Assembly: GCA_025890175.1 (NCBI GenBank)
Contig: JANPYM010000009.1
Coordinates: 2,410,250 to 2,474,249 of the forward strand
Source: Ciborinia camelliae
Taxonomy: Eukaryota; Ascomycota; Leotiomycetes; Helotiales; Sclerotiniaceae
Length of the DNA stretch: 64,000 bases
Direction of reading: 5' to 3'
Part shown: positions 35,901-48,862 of the stretch, piece by piece
How the letters are laid out: each line of letters starts with the position of its first letter
How positions within the stretch are numbered: the first letter of the stretch is position 1
Translations under genes and position numbers: made by a program
Notes under the pieces: generated by a model
Told to the model about the DNA's origin: nothing
Seen by the model: only the letters and a program-made list of their open reading frames with translations
The model's database searches: none

Positions 35901-36617
35901 ATCTAGGCCATCTTGTCGTTTCGTTTCGCTGCCGGTATTGGGAATGCTTTGGTACTTTGGTAATGGATATTCAAATTCACGGGGAAGATGGAAGATTTCA
36001 AAACTAGACGAACGAACGAACGAGAGCTGGGTGACCTGGCTATAACTTAATCTAATCCCCATTTTTCCATCCCTCTCCGATAATCTGGATCATCCTTACG
36101 GAATCATTAATCATCATCATGATCATCATGATCATCCCTCATCTTCACAAATTTTCTTTCTTTTATTCATTCCTCATCATCATCATCATCCCATCCCATC
36201 CCATCCCCTCTCCTCATTATATATTATATATAGGTACCTAATTACTACCTAATTAAACATACATCACCAAGCATCCCAAGCATCCCACGCACCCACGAAA
36301 ATACAAACGGAATTTCCAACCCCAAATTCTCTATAAGTCTCAACCTGGCCTGGCCTGGTCAATGAAATAACATAACCCCCTGGAACTGGAACTGGAACTG
36401 GAACGGGATCGTTGCCATAGGTAGAGAGAGAGAGAGAGCGGGAAAATATTTAATATATATATATTAATTAGCATGATTATATCATATATATCGATCTATC
36501 TATCTAGGTATCAATTCTCCAATTCTCCAATTCTTTATAAATTAAACGAAACGAAACTAAACGAAACGGAACGGAATGGAATGGAATATTCAAAAATCAC
36601 ATCTCTTCCCAACTCCA

Positions 36618-36699
36618 GGAAATCAAGTTTCGGGAAATCAAGTTTCGGGAAATAAGTTTCGGGATATCAAGTTTCGGGACATCAAGTTTCGGGATATCA
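36618..36699. repeat. 15-bp minisatellite, about 5.5 units
   Basis: Units of the form AAATCAAGTTTCGGG with variants ATATCAAGTTTCGGG and ACATCAAGTTTCGGG; one unit is a base shorter. Confidence 0.9.
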
Positions 36700-37145
36700 C
36701 TTGCCTGCCCGCCCTTCTTCTTCTTTTTCTTTCATGGCCGGCTGACTGGCTGACTCGTTTGCGTTTGCGTTTGCGTTTTTGATCTTGATTTCTTTCTTGG
36801 GGAAATACTTTTGGGGGAGGGGGTAGGTGGATAGATGGATGGGGAGGTGGATGGGGAGGTTGGTGGTGTGGTAGTGTGGTGGATAAATAGGTAGGCGAAA
36901 TATAATGGAATCTGGGGATAATGAATTTTATGGGATGGGATGATATATAGGAGATTTGGTTTAGTACGCTTGGGTTTGGGTTTGCTTGGGTTTGCTTGGG
37001 TTGGGGTTTGCTTGGGTTGGGGTTTGCTTGGGTTTCTTCTTCGCCTTGTTTGATCTTATTGATCTTATTGTATTGTGTATCGAGCGAGTGTATGTAGAAC
37101 TATCTTATAACAACAGCCTTTTTTTGGGATGCGAAATTCCCGTTG

Positions 37146-37357
37146 GGTTGGATCTGGTTTGGTTGGATCTGGTTTGGTTGGATCTGGTTTGGTTGGATCT
37201 GGTTTGATTGGATCTGGTTTGGTTGGATCTGGTTTGGTTGAATCTGATTTGATTAGATCTGATTTGATTGGATTTGGTTTGGTTGGATCTGGTTTGGTTG
37301 GATCTGGTTTGGTTGGATCAGATTTGGTTGAATCTGGTTTGGTTGGATCTGGTTTGG
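37146..37357. repeat. 15-bp minisatellite, about 14 units
   Basis: Head-to-tail copies of GGTTGGATCTGGTTT with scattered variants (TGATTGGATCT, GAATCTGATTT). Because the period is a multiple of three, all frames are open and give repeated pentapeptides (for example DPTKP on the minus strand). It lies in a gene-free region, so I call it a repeat, not a gene. Confidence 0.92.
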
Positions 37358-40300
37358 TCTCGTAGGGTTGGGAGTAGATATGGATATGGAAATGGAGTGG
37401 AAATTCATTCTTCAAATATATTCGATAGATACCTAAATAGTATCATATCATTTTATTTATTTTATATTGGTATAGTTCTTTTCTTTTCGATAAATTAAAC
37501 CCGAAGATACGAAAATTCTTGGAATATAAGATGATGAGATGATAAGATGATGAGGGGAGGATTATTGTTTCAATTCTTTATTATATTTTTCGAATAATAT
37601 ATATATCAATATATATGCTCTTCCATGTTATTCAGATCAATCAACTCTCTACTTGTATATATCGATTCCCATTCTTTTCTCTTGTTTTACAACTAAAACT
37701 TGAACTTCAACGTCAACCACATCCACTAGCATCCCAATCTCCATACCAATTTCTAAATCTAGATTACTAATACTTCCCACCCTATACTACGCTCCCCATC
37801 CTTTCCAATACATACAATATAACCAAACCACCACCCTCTCATCAATCAACGAACTCATCATTCCCCTTCAACGTGCAGCATTTTTCCGAGTCCAGCGTAC
37901 TTTTCCTTGTAGATTTTATCATCTTCGGCTATTTCGTTTTTTATATTTAGGTAATTATCTATTTCCTCGCTTCAGGATTCAAAAAAGCGTTAAAAATATC
38001 AAAATCGGAATTTGGAATTGAAATTGAAATGGATATGAATGAACACTATTTGATTATTTACGTATTATAGGTTAGTTTTATAATTATCTACTTGTCTGAT
38101 TGTATAGTTGTAGAGTGTTATATTTATCATATGTCTGATTTGAAAGATATTTGTATGAGTAGATGTTGTTATAAATAATTCTATGTATACGAACTAGTTT
38201 AATCATCGAGCTTAGTTTTATGGAATCTCTGGTTATAATGATATAATATATGAATAGTAGTATCTATACATCTTTTATATTCATTCAAGTTCACATCCAA
38301 GTCCAAATCCAAATCTAAATCTAACCTCTCCTCAGCCTCAACCTCAAGCTCAAACTCAAGCTCACGATTTAAAACCAAGTACTACCTATCTATACGAGGA
38401 GTATATATAAAACTAATATACTAACTAACACTTGTTTCTCGCATATCATACTCGGAATACGGATGCTTCGGCTTCTCGCGTTTGAATATCAGTACCAATA
38501 TCGGGTGTTGAGATGTTGAGATGTGGATATCTAACACCCTCCCCTTTTCCACTTCGCTAATATTAGGTAAGATCAATATCAATATCAATATCAATATCCT
38601 CGCCATCTAAAACCTCTCCAAATCTTTTTATCAAATTGAAAGTGAAATCATTTCGGGAAAATCGGAAAGGTTGGGAAACTTGAAATCTCGGAGTTTGGAA
38701 GATAGAGATTGAGATATTGATCAAACTCGGAACCAAGAAATTTAAAGATAAAAAGTATAAAAGTGAAAATAAGATTATTTTTAAGAATGTGCGTATAACC
38801 GTGACCGCTGGTGAAATTTGGTTTGAGGAGCTCGAGCTTTTGATGGATTGGTTGTTAATGGTTGGAAGTTGGGTCGAGGATTGAGTAAGGATTATGGGGG
38901 GATGGGGAATGAGGGATGAGACTTTTAGGGGGTGCGATGGCGGGGGTGAGTTTTCTTTTGGGGGGGGAATGAGGGGAGGTAATAGAAGGGGAGTGGAGAG
39001 GATTCTTTTTTATTTACGGATATTTTTAGTTTGTATCTTTATCTTTATCTTGATATTTGGTTCTTTTTCTGTTTTTTTCCAAAATTGTATTGTTATTGCT
39101 ACCTAGTTGGAGAAGTTTTCATTTTGATCGATGCTGCTTGACTGGACTGCTTGATTGATTGATTGTTTGGTACGTACTTGTTTGGAGCTTGGAGGGTTTA
39201 TCATCATGACCTCGCTTTCCTATCCCTTCTCTTTTTTTTCTTTCTACCCATACACTCTCACATATTTAAGTTTCTCCTAAATTCTAAATTCTAATAATTT
39301 TGTCTCATTCATATTACTGGGTAATGATAGATCATATCATATACATATTACCTATTACCTATCCCATGGAATATCCCATGGACTACAATAGGCTAGGCTA
39401 TACATGATATATATGAAAACGGAATTGAAATAAGAATATGAATAGGAGATGAGAGGTCATGGAATAGGAATGGGAATGAGAAGAAGCTAGTAGGGGAGGG
39501 TAGGGGTTGAGGGGGATGTTTTGAGGGGGGCTGTATTGATGGATGGGGATAGGGATGGTGATGAGAGGGTGGGATAAATGAGATGGGGATGATGAGGAGT
39601 GAGACTTTTGGGAGGGTAATAATAAAGATAATGGCGAGTGGATAAGTTAAGCTGCAATGAATGATTCATAACACATGGAGCTTTGTAGTGTAGTTTAAGA
39701 TAGATAGATGGTGAATGTACCTAGTCATTAAAGAGTGGAAGAATGCATATACATGAAAAAGAGAAGACCACGATTCAAATTGGGTTTTGATTTTGATCCG
39801 AGATTATAAATATAAGTATGATTAATCAATCCACTCCGGGTAGCCTACCCAGGAGTCGGAACTACAGAACTAAACCCATTCTATCCACCCACGAATTGTA
39901 TAAAATATTCTTTCATGATAAATGTTATACAATAGTCCAACTACTATTTGCCATTTGATGCTGAGTAGAAATGGGACCTACTAGTTCGACGTTGATGATT
40001 GTTAAAAGCCCCTTGATATATCCGAAATCGCGAAGCAGTTCCCCCTCCCCTTCATCGCCAAAAGACTCCTTGGTTGTCTTGATGTGTTAAACTATCCGAG
40101 AAATCAGATTATAGAATGATTAACGGTTAGGATGGCGGACTCGTGGTGGTGTCTTTGCATGAGCAAATTGCGTTCAATATTGTTCTCGCAATGCTCAAAA
40201 TATTTCAGGTTGTGTCGTGGCAATATGTTTTCAGGTTGGAAATCGGCTTTGAATCAAGGTTGGGCAAAGGTTGCAATAGGGAATACCCGAGATCACTTGG

Positions 40301-40685
40301 ATTAAAAGCTATAGAAAAGACCATCCTGCACTTCTCCTCCTATAGAAAGAAAATGTCCATCATTAGAATGCCCTAGATATATAAAGTAAATACTATCTAA
40401 ATGATACAAATTAGCTGCAATATAAAACTGGAAAATCATCTCGAATCTCAAAGATCTCATATTTTTATAAATCTAATAATTTTTTTGATCCATTGGGATA
40501 TGAAATTAAGAATAACCTCGACTTCGATAAACTGTATAAAACGGTCGTTGATCACATAATAAATACTCGCAGATACCCTGAATAACCACAGGTTTTTATA
40601 AACCATCTACCGTACAAAAACCTATAACGCAAGATAAATCATGGTACGAGTACCTACTTAAGCATGCAAAATTGAATAGCATGGC

Positions 40686-42970
40686 TTATGGAATAATAAT
40701 CTTTTGAGTGTGCTTATTCCTTCGCTTGTACTGGGACCTCCTGTTATTCGTTCGAAACATTTTCTTTTTCTTCAGCCAATCCGAATAATTGTTATAAATT
40801 TTCAGCATTATGTATATTTCGAGAATGTCCACTATCTCGTTGGGTGCGATGCGTATTTCATGTGCGGATGCGAGTCTCTGAAAATAATTGAAAGAAGTGA
40901 ACAGCTTCAGAAAGTTCGTACTTATTGTTCCAGACAGGTCAAATAGGCCATGGTATAGATATTTATCCATGAATTCAACATTGTGCTGAAATCCTATGGG
41001 TTTCCGATAGATAATACGCCAACCGAACCAACCATCACGCAAAAAATTTAAGAATTCCACAAGCCTAGATAAAATTGAATAAATTAAATCAGGCAAAATG
41101 TTGCCAATATGGATCATCGGGAAGGGCAACCTAAGACCTTCTATCTCATCGTTTAAATACAGAAGCATGGATTCAAATAAAGCATCGTCATTCAAAACAA
41201 TGACACCTAGCGCCGAGAATGCCATACCTTGGTATCGATCCCAGTGATTCGCATGAACGTCATGCAAAGAATATCGTACTTGACACTGGTCGGTGGTATA
41301 TTCCTCGAACATTTTTATAACCAAAGTGTAGACGTACTCGTGTCGCAATTTCTCGAATCCTGATAGCCTAATGTTTCCTGGTTGGAAAACGGCCTTGCAT
41401 GACTTTTCCATGTTGTCTAGCTCACCGGGAAATATATCCTGATAGAATTCTAGGCTTAATCCACTCTCAATCCAAAGATTCACGAGGTCTAGTACATCAT
41501 TGACCTCGGTATCTGGTGATTGGCGAATAATTGATATTGGATTTGTTACATCTCGAATTCTGCGCCTGGGTTGCTCTGAACACATTTGCTGGGCCACAAA
41601 AGCGGTTTTGAACGCAGTGTAGAGAAGTAACGGAGACGAGTTGAGTCTAGTGCCATTAGATCTCAGAAAGATTGATTCATTGTCGACAATCTCTTTGAGT
41701 ACTGTTTTCTCTTTGAGTTGTCTTGGTAGTGATCGAGAGTCCGAGAAATTCTCCATTTGAAATGTCAAATTTGAATTATTGGTCGAGGAGCCCGCCATCT
41801 GATGCAATCTGATTGTTGCACCTCGAGCCCACTTCCAAGATCCAGGGAGCAAAAGAATCTCCATTCTCCTAACCGTTATAGGAAGCTCATCATCCGAAGA
41901 TAACTCTTGAGCATTTGGATTCGGAAATGGTACGAAATTTAAGAGTGTCGTTTCAAGATCATCTCGAGACAAATATGTCCTTGAGCTTGTCCTCATCAAG
42001 ACCTGCCCTATTTGGGTGCTATACTTTGATGTTAGTTCAAAGTCTGGACATTCCATAGTTTGGATTTCTCCAGAGAATTCTGCCAAGATTTTCTCAAGCT
42101 GAGACCTTTCGTTGTCTATAATAGAAGCTTTTGTCGATGCATTCAAAGATTTCATGTTGTTGGGTAGCGTATCATACGGTGCCTCAGGCTGAGATGAGTG
42201 CCTCTGAAATGAAGATTGATACTCTAATGCTTCTTGAAAATGTTTTTTCAGGGAATTTTCGAGTATTGATTCCAAAGCATTGGCAATGCACCGTTCAGTT
42301 TGACCATCGTTTGTCAAACTTCGGTCCTTTTGAAGCATGAATTGACCTGCCATATTCTGTAGTAGGTGTTTCATCTCTTCGGCTACACAAGAAATGCCGT
42401 CCACCTTATCGTGTGTTTGAGCAACCATCGCTGTAATCTGCGAGTTAGACGAATTTATTCGTTGAAGGGAATATCCGAGTTGCCGTATATCTGATCGTGT
42501 TTCATTGTGTTCGATTCGAAGCTGGTTGATGGTTAGAACATGGACTGATGGAATGGAGCGACCGATACCCACAAAGTTTGAAAACGCTCAAGATGTCCTT
42601 TAGCCTCCCTTAGACGATTCAAATATTTCATGATCTTAGTGTTGTTGAGAGCCAGTCCCAGTCTTGTGCTCCACTTTCTACGGCCCGTACCCGTTAAGAT
42701 ACTATATTTATCTACCAGATCTCGTAGCTTGTAAATAGCTTCATTGCAGAAGTCTAAAGCAGCCCGGTGTTCGGCGTCATCTGGTGCAGAAGTCGCAAAC
42801 TTTGTAGAGATGCTATCTATAATAGCAAGTTCGGTATTAAGCAATCGGACTTCGGTGGGAGCATCTTTTGCATCTTCGAATATGGTATGTAGATACTTGC
42901 AGCCTTGTACGACCTGGCCTGCCAGTGAGACCACGGTAATAACCCCACCGGCAGCCGCTAATCCTTCCAT
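40686..42970 (-). CDS. STAND-type fungal N-terminal domain protein without an ATPase domain
   Basis: Two exons, 42970-42569 and 42521-40686 (47-nt intron, phase 0, branch CTAAC), 745 residues. The ATG at 42970 is chosen because MEGLAAAGGVITVVSLAGQV is the usual start of the fungal N-terminal domain found on STAND/NLR-like proteins (PigL_N-like, PF17111). Helices follow with LLNTELAIIDSI and YNRLREAKGHLE-type segments, then a coiled region (EHNETRSDIRQLGYSL; AEEMKHLLQNM). The remaining ~450 residues (for example RRMEILLLPGSWKWARG, LVNLWIESGLSLEFYQDIFPG) match no domain I know. There is no P-loop, NACHT or NB-ARC, and no ankyrin, WD or TPR repeats. It ends in a very basic tail (KKKKMFRTNNRRSQYKRRNK). 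A role in fungal innate immunity or allorecognition is inference from the N-terminal domain only. Confidence 0.8.
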
Positions 42971-44938
42971 GATATGACAAAAAGTTATTGGGAATAAGGT
43001 ACGAAGATCAGGTTTTAGGAGAAGATGGGGAGATTGAAACGAACATCTTGAATCGTGAGCGAGCGGAGTGTAAAGGTTAAAGTATATCGTATTGGGGCTG
43101 AGGGACACCACCACAGCCATCCTTGTGTAATGTTACTCATGTAGCTAGCTGTAAGCAGACTGCAAGGCATTCATTGTCAAAACAAAAAGACAAAAACAAG
43201 TTTTTCAACTTTGAAATCCGGTTCTCCGAAATTATCTTCTGGCAGAAACCTTGTGGAGGTTCTGTCAGGGGGAAAATGGTCGTAGAGGCCAACTGGAATT
43301 GGACAGCTGCGAAATAACTTCAAATAAGAGCCATCAAATGATCTCCAAAATGAAGGATATTAAAATGGTGATCTATATTGCCTGAGTGAGTACTTGGCCC
43401 CGCCTCTTCCATACGTAATCTTCTCCCGCTGTACCACCCCTTCTACCGTTAGGATAAGGTTTTTAAGAGGCTTGGAAATCATCGCCTACATCACCATTAA
43501 GTAAAAAGATTTTACCCTTTTAAGCTATCATCAGCCTCAAGTTCATAGAACCGAAGAAATATATACCTATTTCATTCTAGAATCTGAATTGTCTCCGCTC
43601 ACACTAATATTCCGGAGGCTTGGAGAAAGCCATAGAATAATGTCATCCTACACGGTGAAAGGGATACTTGCGTGCATAGCCTCATCGAAAAGGTTTCAAG
43701 GCTAACCAACGGCGTTCCGTAGTAAGTTAGCACAAATATCTTGCATCGGCCATACGATATGAGCCTCCAAGTTCCTCCGCTGAGAGTTTGTGGATTCCTC
43801 TTGTATGCCAGGATTCTCCTGGAATGATTGAAAGAATCCCATGATTGAATTTCCGATGTTTCCACAATGCTGAATAATGGTGTCTGTCCATACCAATGAG
43901 TCGGCACCAGCGAAGGAAAACACTACTTTAATCCTCATAATTCCGCTCTTGCTCAACAAGACGATAAAGATAAGAGAACAAGCAGGGAAATGGATCCATT
44001 TCACGATATCTTACTCAATCAATAATGACAATGACGATGATGCATTCATAAAAGTAAACATTGAATGACGGATGATGAACTTTCACTCCAGAGGTTCCGA
44101 GTCCCAACATGCATGGAAGAAACATACGCACAGACCACCAACCCAACCACAAACATGATATTCCCGTGACTAGAAAATTTCTTTGGAAAGGAGCGTGGGA
44201 GAACCCACAGAGCCTGAAACTCATTTTATTCCACATATACTAGCAATAGCAGTATAACAGGTTGGGGGGAATGGGGGGCTTTGTGGGTCTTCCCACACTC
44301 TTTCTAATCAAGAAAGGGTTTCACGTGTCTTAATCACGTGCGAAGATGGCAGTAAAATGGCGAGTTCCTTCTTTTTTCCCTTGCCCCGAAAGCCTTCCAC
44401 TTCGTTTCAGGCATATCACGTTTTTGGATTGAAGATGACCTTTCCTTGGTCATTTTTTGTCCTTTCTGTCATTCGGTTGCTCAAAAAACGGCTACTAGGT
44501 AGGTGGTTAGTTTCTGGATATAGAAACCAATCGATGTTCTAAGGAAGTTCTTGGTGATAATTAACTATTTGAATGTTTAGAATATATTAATGAGGATGAG
44601 GAAATTTAAACCAGAGAAAGGGTGCACGTGTGTGAGATACCGGTATGGGACAGACGGACGGACTGTCATTCAATTGAAAAACGAGAAATCAAAGCCACAT
44701 CACATTACATCGTTCAAGCAATCAAATATATCATAAAAACTTCTATCATTTCTAAACACTACATGTGTGCGTATAACAAGAGGACCTGTCCAGAAAGGTA
44801 TATATATATACATTGAAAACCAAACTCTCACTCTCACTCTCATTTATCCATCCAAAAATCAATCATTAGATATCAAATCCATTCAATCAAATATCAGGAG
44901 GAAAAGGGGGCTTAAACTGCGAACTTTGGAAAGCATAT
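42971..44938. other. Spacer with one MITE-like repeat
   Basis: No gene supported. A 100-codon minus frame at 43702-44004 (MKWIHFPACSLIF) starts with a hydrophobic segment and hints at a secreted peptide, but it has no recognised family and no splice evidence. 44212-44412 is copy B of a repeat family. Confidence 0.55.
44212..44412. mobile_element. Short MITE-like repeat, copy B
   Basis: Bounded by GCCTGAAAC (44212-44220) and inverse GTTTCAGGC (44404-44412), 201 bp. It shares TATACTAGCAATAGCAG, ATAACAGGTTGGGGGG, AATCACGTG and an AAAATGGCGAGTTCC-like stretch with copy A (21441-21552). A local inverted repeat (GTGGGTCTTCCCAC) lies inside. No open frame; non-autonomous. Confidence 0.65.
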
Positions 44939-45988
44939 TTATGCCTCACACTCATCATCATCAGGGGATGATGATTCGGTAGGTGTAACAGTGGCAGAAG
45001 TGCTGGATGCTACGGATGTAACCATGGTGGTTGGGGTGGATGGGGTTGTAGAAACAGCGGCAGCGGAGCTGGAAATTGCACTTGGTGTAACCGATGAAGA
45101 GACAGCAGAGGTTGGAACAGTTACGGGAGCGGAAGTGCTAGCAATGCTAGCGACGGAAGTAGCTGAAGCAGTCGCAGAAGCAGATCCAGTAGCGGCACCA
45201 GTAGCATTATACATAGCTGGACCGGGGATGACGTAGGAGAGGGCAGCATAGATATTGACCAAGATACCTGCATCGGTTGGTGTATAAAGCTTCTCACCGA
45301 GAGTTCCGGAAGGAGCGAGGGAACCGCTACCAGTGATTTCCAAGTTGATACATTGCGGGTAATTTTGAGCACCATCTGCAGCCTCTGCACCATGAAGAGC
45401 GATAATTTCATGACGAACGACGTATTTTCCCGCGGCGAGATCGGCGGGAATGGTCGAGGTCCATGTGTTGTTGTTGGCGATCAATTTATCAGATGCCCAG
45501 GTTCCAGGGACAGAGCTGTCATCAATCAAACCAACGGCGTCGATCTTGAAAAACTCAAGTTTGGTTTTGTCGACGGTGGAGCAGTCCCCGTTGCAATTTG
45601 CTAGGTAGGTGAGGACTGGGCCGTGATGAGATGATGGCCAGGTAGTCCATTGGAAATCAATGGTGTCACCTGCGGCGATGGAAGCTGAAAGAGCAGCGTT
45701 GGTGGCATTTTGGGCACAGATGATGTCAGGAGTGGCATAGGTAGATGGGTATTCGGGTCCGAGATCGAGGTTGGTGTCAGCCCATCCGATGGATTTTGGT
45801 TGTGGGGATGAGTATGCGTAGCTGGTGTGCCATCCGGAGTAGCTATTTTGAATTAGTATTTATATGATGATGCTCTTTTCTGATGATTTAACTTACTAGG
45901 TTCCACCAGCGACAATACCGCTAACGTATCCGTGAGCAGCAACGGTGGCAACCATGCCGGCGAAAGTAGTGAGCTTAGTGAAAGACAT
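44939..45988 (-). CDS. AA9 lytic polysaccharide monooxygenase (paralogue 1)
   Basis: Secreted copper enzyme that oxidatively cleaves cellulose or related glucans (AA9, formerly GH61). Exons 45988-45897 and 45842-44939, 54-nt intron, 331 residues. The signal peptide [18 protein letters not shown] is followed directly by HGYVSG, giving His19 as the mature N-terminal His of the copper brace. The second copper His lies in [13 protein letters not shown] (103-104), and the axial region is [13 protein letters not shown]. Other AA9 features: [55 protein letters not shown]. The C-terminus has no CBM1 but a ~95-residue Ser/Thr/Ala-rich, probably O-glycosylated tail ending [11 protein letters not shown]. 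It is divergently oriented to a second AA9 gene at 52728. Confidence 0.95.
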
Positions 45989-48830
45989 GTTGATTGAGAT
46001 TTTTTTGGATTCGGAAGGAATGAGTGAGTTTGATAATCAAATGACAGAAAGTTATCCAAGTAATTTAGAAGTTAGACCAGCTGAATGAATGTAAAATCGC
46101 TTGAAGCAAAAAAGAGTGTGTGGTAAAGCGACAAGAGAACGATAGAGCTTGAATTGACCAAAGGCTTGCTTTGACGTTGAGGAAGGAGGTGAGGTATCCA
46201 AGAGGTGCGAACTCTTCGGAATATATAAAACCATCATATTATTTTCTCCTATTCCAATTCGCGCCATAGGATCTGTCAGAGGCCTTACCACACCTTGTAT
46301 GTATCTCATCCGTACTCCGTAGCCTTGTCAAAAAGTTAACCATGATTGCTAAGAAGTCAGGAATATATTAAAGATGATGGTCTTCGACTCCACTCTCATC
46401 TCACCATTCAAGGCGCTTCCAAAAACTTCCAAAAGGGGTGGAATATTTTTTTCCAATTGGGAAAGATCAAATTGATTTGATTGGTGGAATGATTCGAATG
46501 TGGAGAAAATGTTACCGTTTCGAAACGTTTGGGACTCGAAGTGTCTCGGATTAATAGATCTGTAGGCGTAGCCGGTTTCAATCTCGTTTATCTAATGCAT
46601 ATGGTGATTTCCAACCCATGATGTTTCGGATGTTCCGCAGTCAGCTTCGTTTACCTCATCCAAACTTCCAAAGTTCATCTGTACAGTATTTTCCTTCAGA
46701 GCATAATTCATTGGATGGAGTGGTTGTATAAAACAACATTCGCTGTTTGCTCTGCTTAAGGTCCGATTGAATCTAATCTTTAGGAGCAGATGAATTTTCT
46801 GTTTAAAGGTAGTGCGACCATGCAATGCGACGACGATGCAATGCAGCCTTGCGATGGCGTCTCGCCAATGACACGATACGTACCTAGGAGTAAGCTTGCC
46901 GAGGTGAAGTGGAATCAAATAGATTAGATGATGATGCAGTAAATGAAAAAGAATGAACAGAAATGTATGGAGTAAAAGAAAGGTTGATTAATAATTCAGG
47001 GGTACGGCCCAGGTCTCCGCGTATAGTACGGAAAATATCTGACCAATAATGTTGATAACCGAGCCTTGGCATGAGGATCTAGAGCTTATATGTAATTGAT
47101 TACCGAATGTTCCGATTGGTCCTCGGATATTGGTGTTTCAAAACCACGTTTTTCAATTCCGACTTATAATATCAGTTACCAAATATCGAATGAATAGGGT
47201 TGAGCTTTAGTATCGTGAAATCCAAACTTTGGTCGAAAAATCGATGTTGTATTCGAATATTCTGTTATATGAACCAATGTAAAAGTTGTAAGCGCTTCAT
47301 TTTGTTTCAACATATGAGGTTCCTCGAATTCATTCTTCTAAAGGCTACCGTGGTCTGGTCTTGAAACATCCCGGGGATCTGTTGCAGGGATTCTTCCGTG
47401 ATACTCCACAAGTAGATATTGTAGACAAGAGAACAAAATAACAATACTACTTCGTGATTTCGTCAAGTATCTAATTTCTCGACTTGGATGGAAGCACCCG
47501 AGGCTTTATACAAACCCATAATGTGCAAAGTGGATATATTACAACCGTTTCGATTGCAAGATTCAGGAATGCCACGCTATAATAGTTGCTAATGCATCTC
47601 AAATATGCATGAAACGAAGTGTAAAGCTTTTAAAGCAGAAGCAAAAAAACGAAACTCTTAATTTTACTATAATCGATTTATATAATTTGGCATATGATTT
47701 GGTATATAACTGACGCTTACGTATAGATTAAAGTTGGGTATAACGTCAGATTTTGCGGTCACTGCAAACGTATTAGTTTAAAAACATTGCAAGTGTATTA
47801 GCTTGCCGTACTTCCTCGATATAACACCAAGGGAAAGGGGGTTTAGAAGAGAAGGAAGTGCGTACGCACCCCCCAAGCTGCTATACTACTATTACTAATA
47901 TATCTAAATAGGCTCTATAGGTACTCCCACACCCTTATACTCATCTCTGCTCGAAACTACCCCAATTATCACATAATTGATTACCTATACAAACATAGGT
48001 GGTTATAGCTAGCTTCTCAACTATCTATCCATTAGACATATAGACAAACTTTCCAATACCATTGAATGTTTACTTGTACATCCAAAGACCCTCTAGTCTT
48101 AGTCTTCTTATTATTCCACACTATACTACGACTCATCGTACTCCTAGGATCTAATTCCTATTTAATCGTGAAAATTCTCTATCCCACAACCAGATCAAGT
48201 AAGATTACTATAAAAAATGGAATACTACATGATGCTCAGATAGTCAAATCAAAAGAATCCTGTAGCGCAAATTGCTACCTAACATAATCTTCAAGGCCAC
48301 CAAAAAAATTACCTACTAGCCCGGAATTGAATTGATGGAATAGTTTATCCCCAGCCAGAAAGAAGCGTTTGAATTATATACCAAGGCTTTTTGCGCTAGA
48401 GGGAGAGGGGGAGAAAGGTGCTGGTCGAAGAAAGCTTCTCCTACCCCTATTTCTTAAAACGATCTCCTCAGGAGTTGGGAGTCAGGACTATTGATTGGAT
48501 AGCCATCCAAGGTGTGTCAGCGGTGCTCTCCTCTCCCTCTTAAACGCTGGGGTATATACCTACCTACCTAGGTAGTTAATTATTTATAGATCGAGAAGAT
48601 AACTGTACACTGTACTGTATTTAACAAGGAATCATACATGGACCGGATGAGTTTCCGAATTTGGGTTTTAGACTCCTAGGGGGTATATAAGAGGAAATAG
48701 AGATGAATGTTATTTTGAGTGGAACTTGCTTAATTGCATTCCTGGGGGTTTGGATTTGTAGATGATGATATTTTAAATTTTAATATCGTATCTTTATTCC
48801 CTTCCAATGTCTGTTCTGTTCTGTTCTCTT

Positions 48831-48862
48831 AATACCTACCTACCTACCTACCTACCTACCTT
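48831..48862. repeat. CTAC tetranucleotide microsatellite
   Basis: About seven copies of CTAC (ACCTACCTACCT) between 48831 and 48862; further CTAC units recur at 48885-48900. Confidence 0.9.

Larger units (their letters stand above)
32987..40685. other. 7.7-kb gene-poor spacer
   Basis: No coding region I can support. It contains the 5' flank of the repeat protein, then AT-rich sequence with short tandem repeats: TACCG clusters around 34110-34140, ATCATCATG runs around 36110-36190, two 15-bp minisatellites (36618-36699 and 37146-37357), and GGGG-rich stretches around 36810-37030 and 38895-38995. Open frames of 60-120 codons occur but have low-complexity or random composition. Confidence 0.7.

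Noticed and set aside
37065..37498. DPTKP and LVWLD pentapeptide-repeat frames
   Set aside because: Produced by a 15-bp minisatellite in gene-free DNA; no start context, splice sites or flanking domain.
43599..44004. Small secreted-protein candidate on the minus strand
   Set aside because: Hydrophobic start but no clear cleavage site, cysteine pattern, homologue or splice support.
47640..48300. AT-rich stretch as a RIP-degenerated transposon
   Set aside because: I could not identify any transposase, reverse transcriptase or terminal repeat words in any frame.
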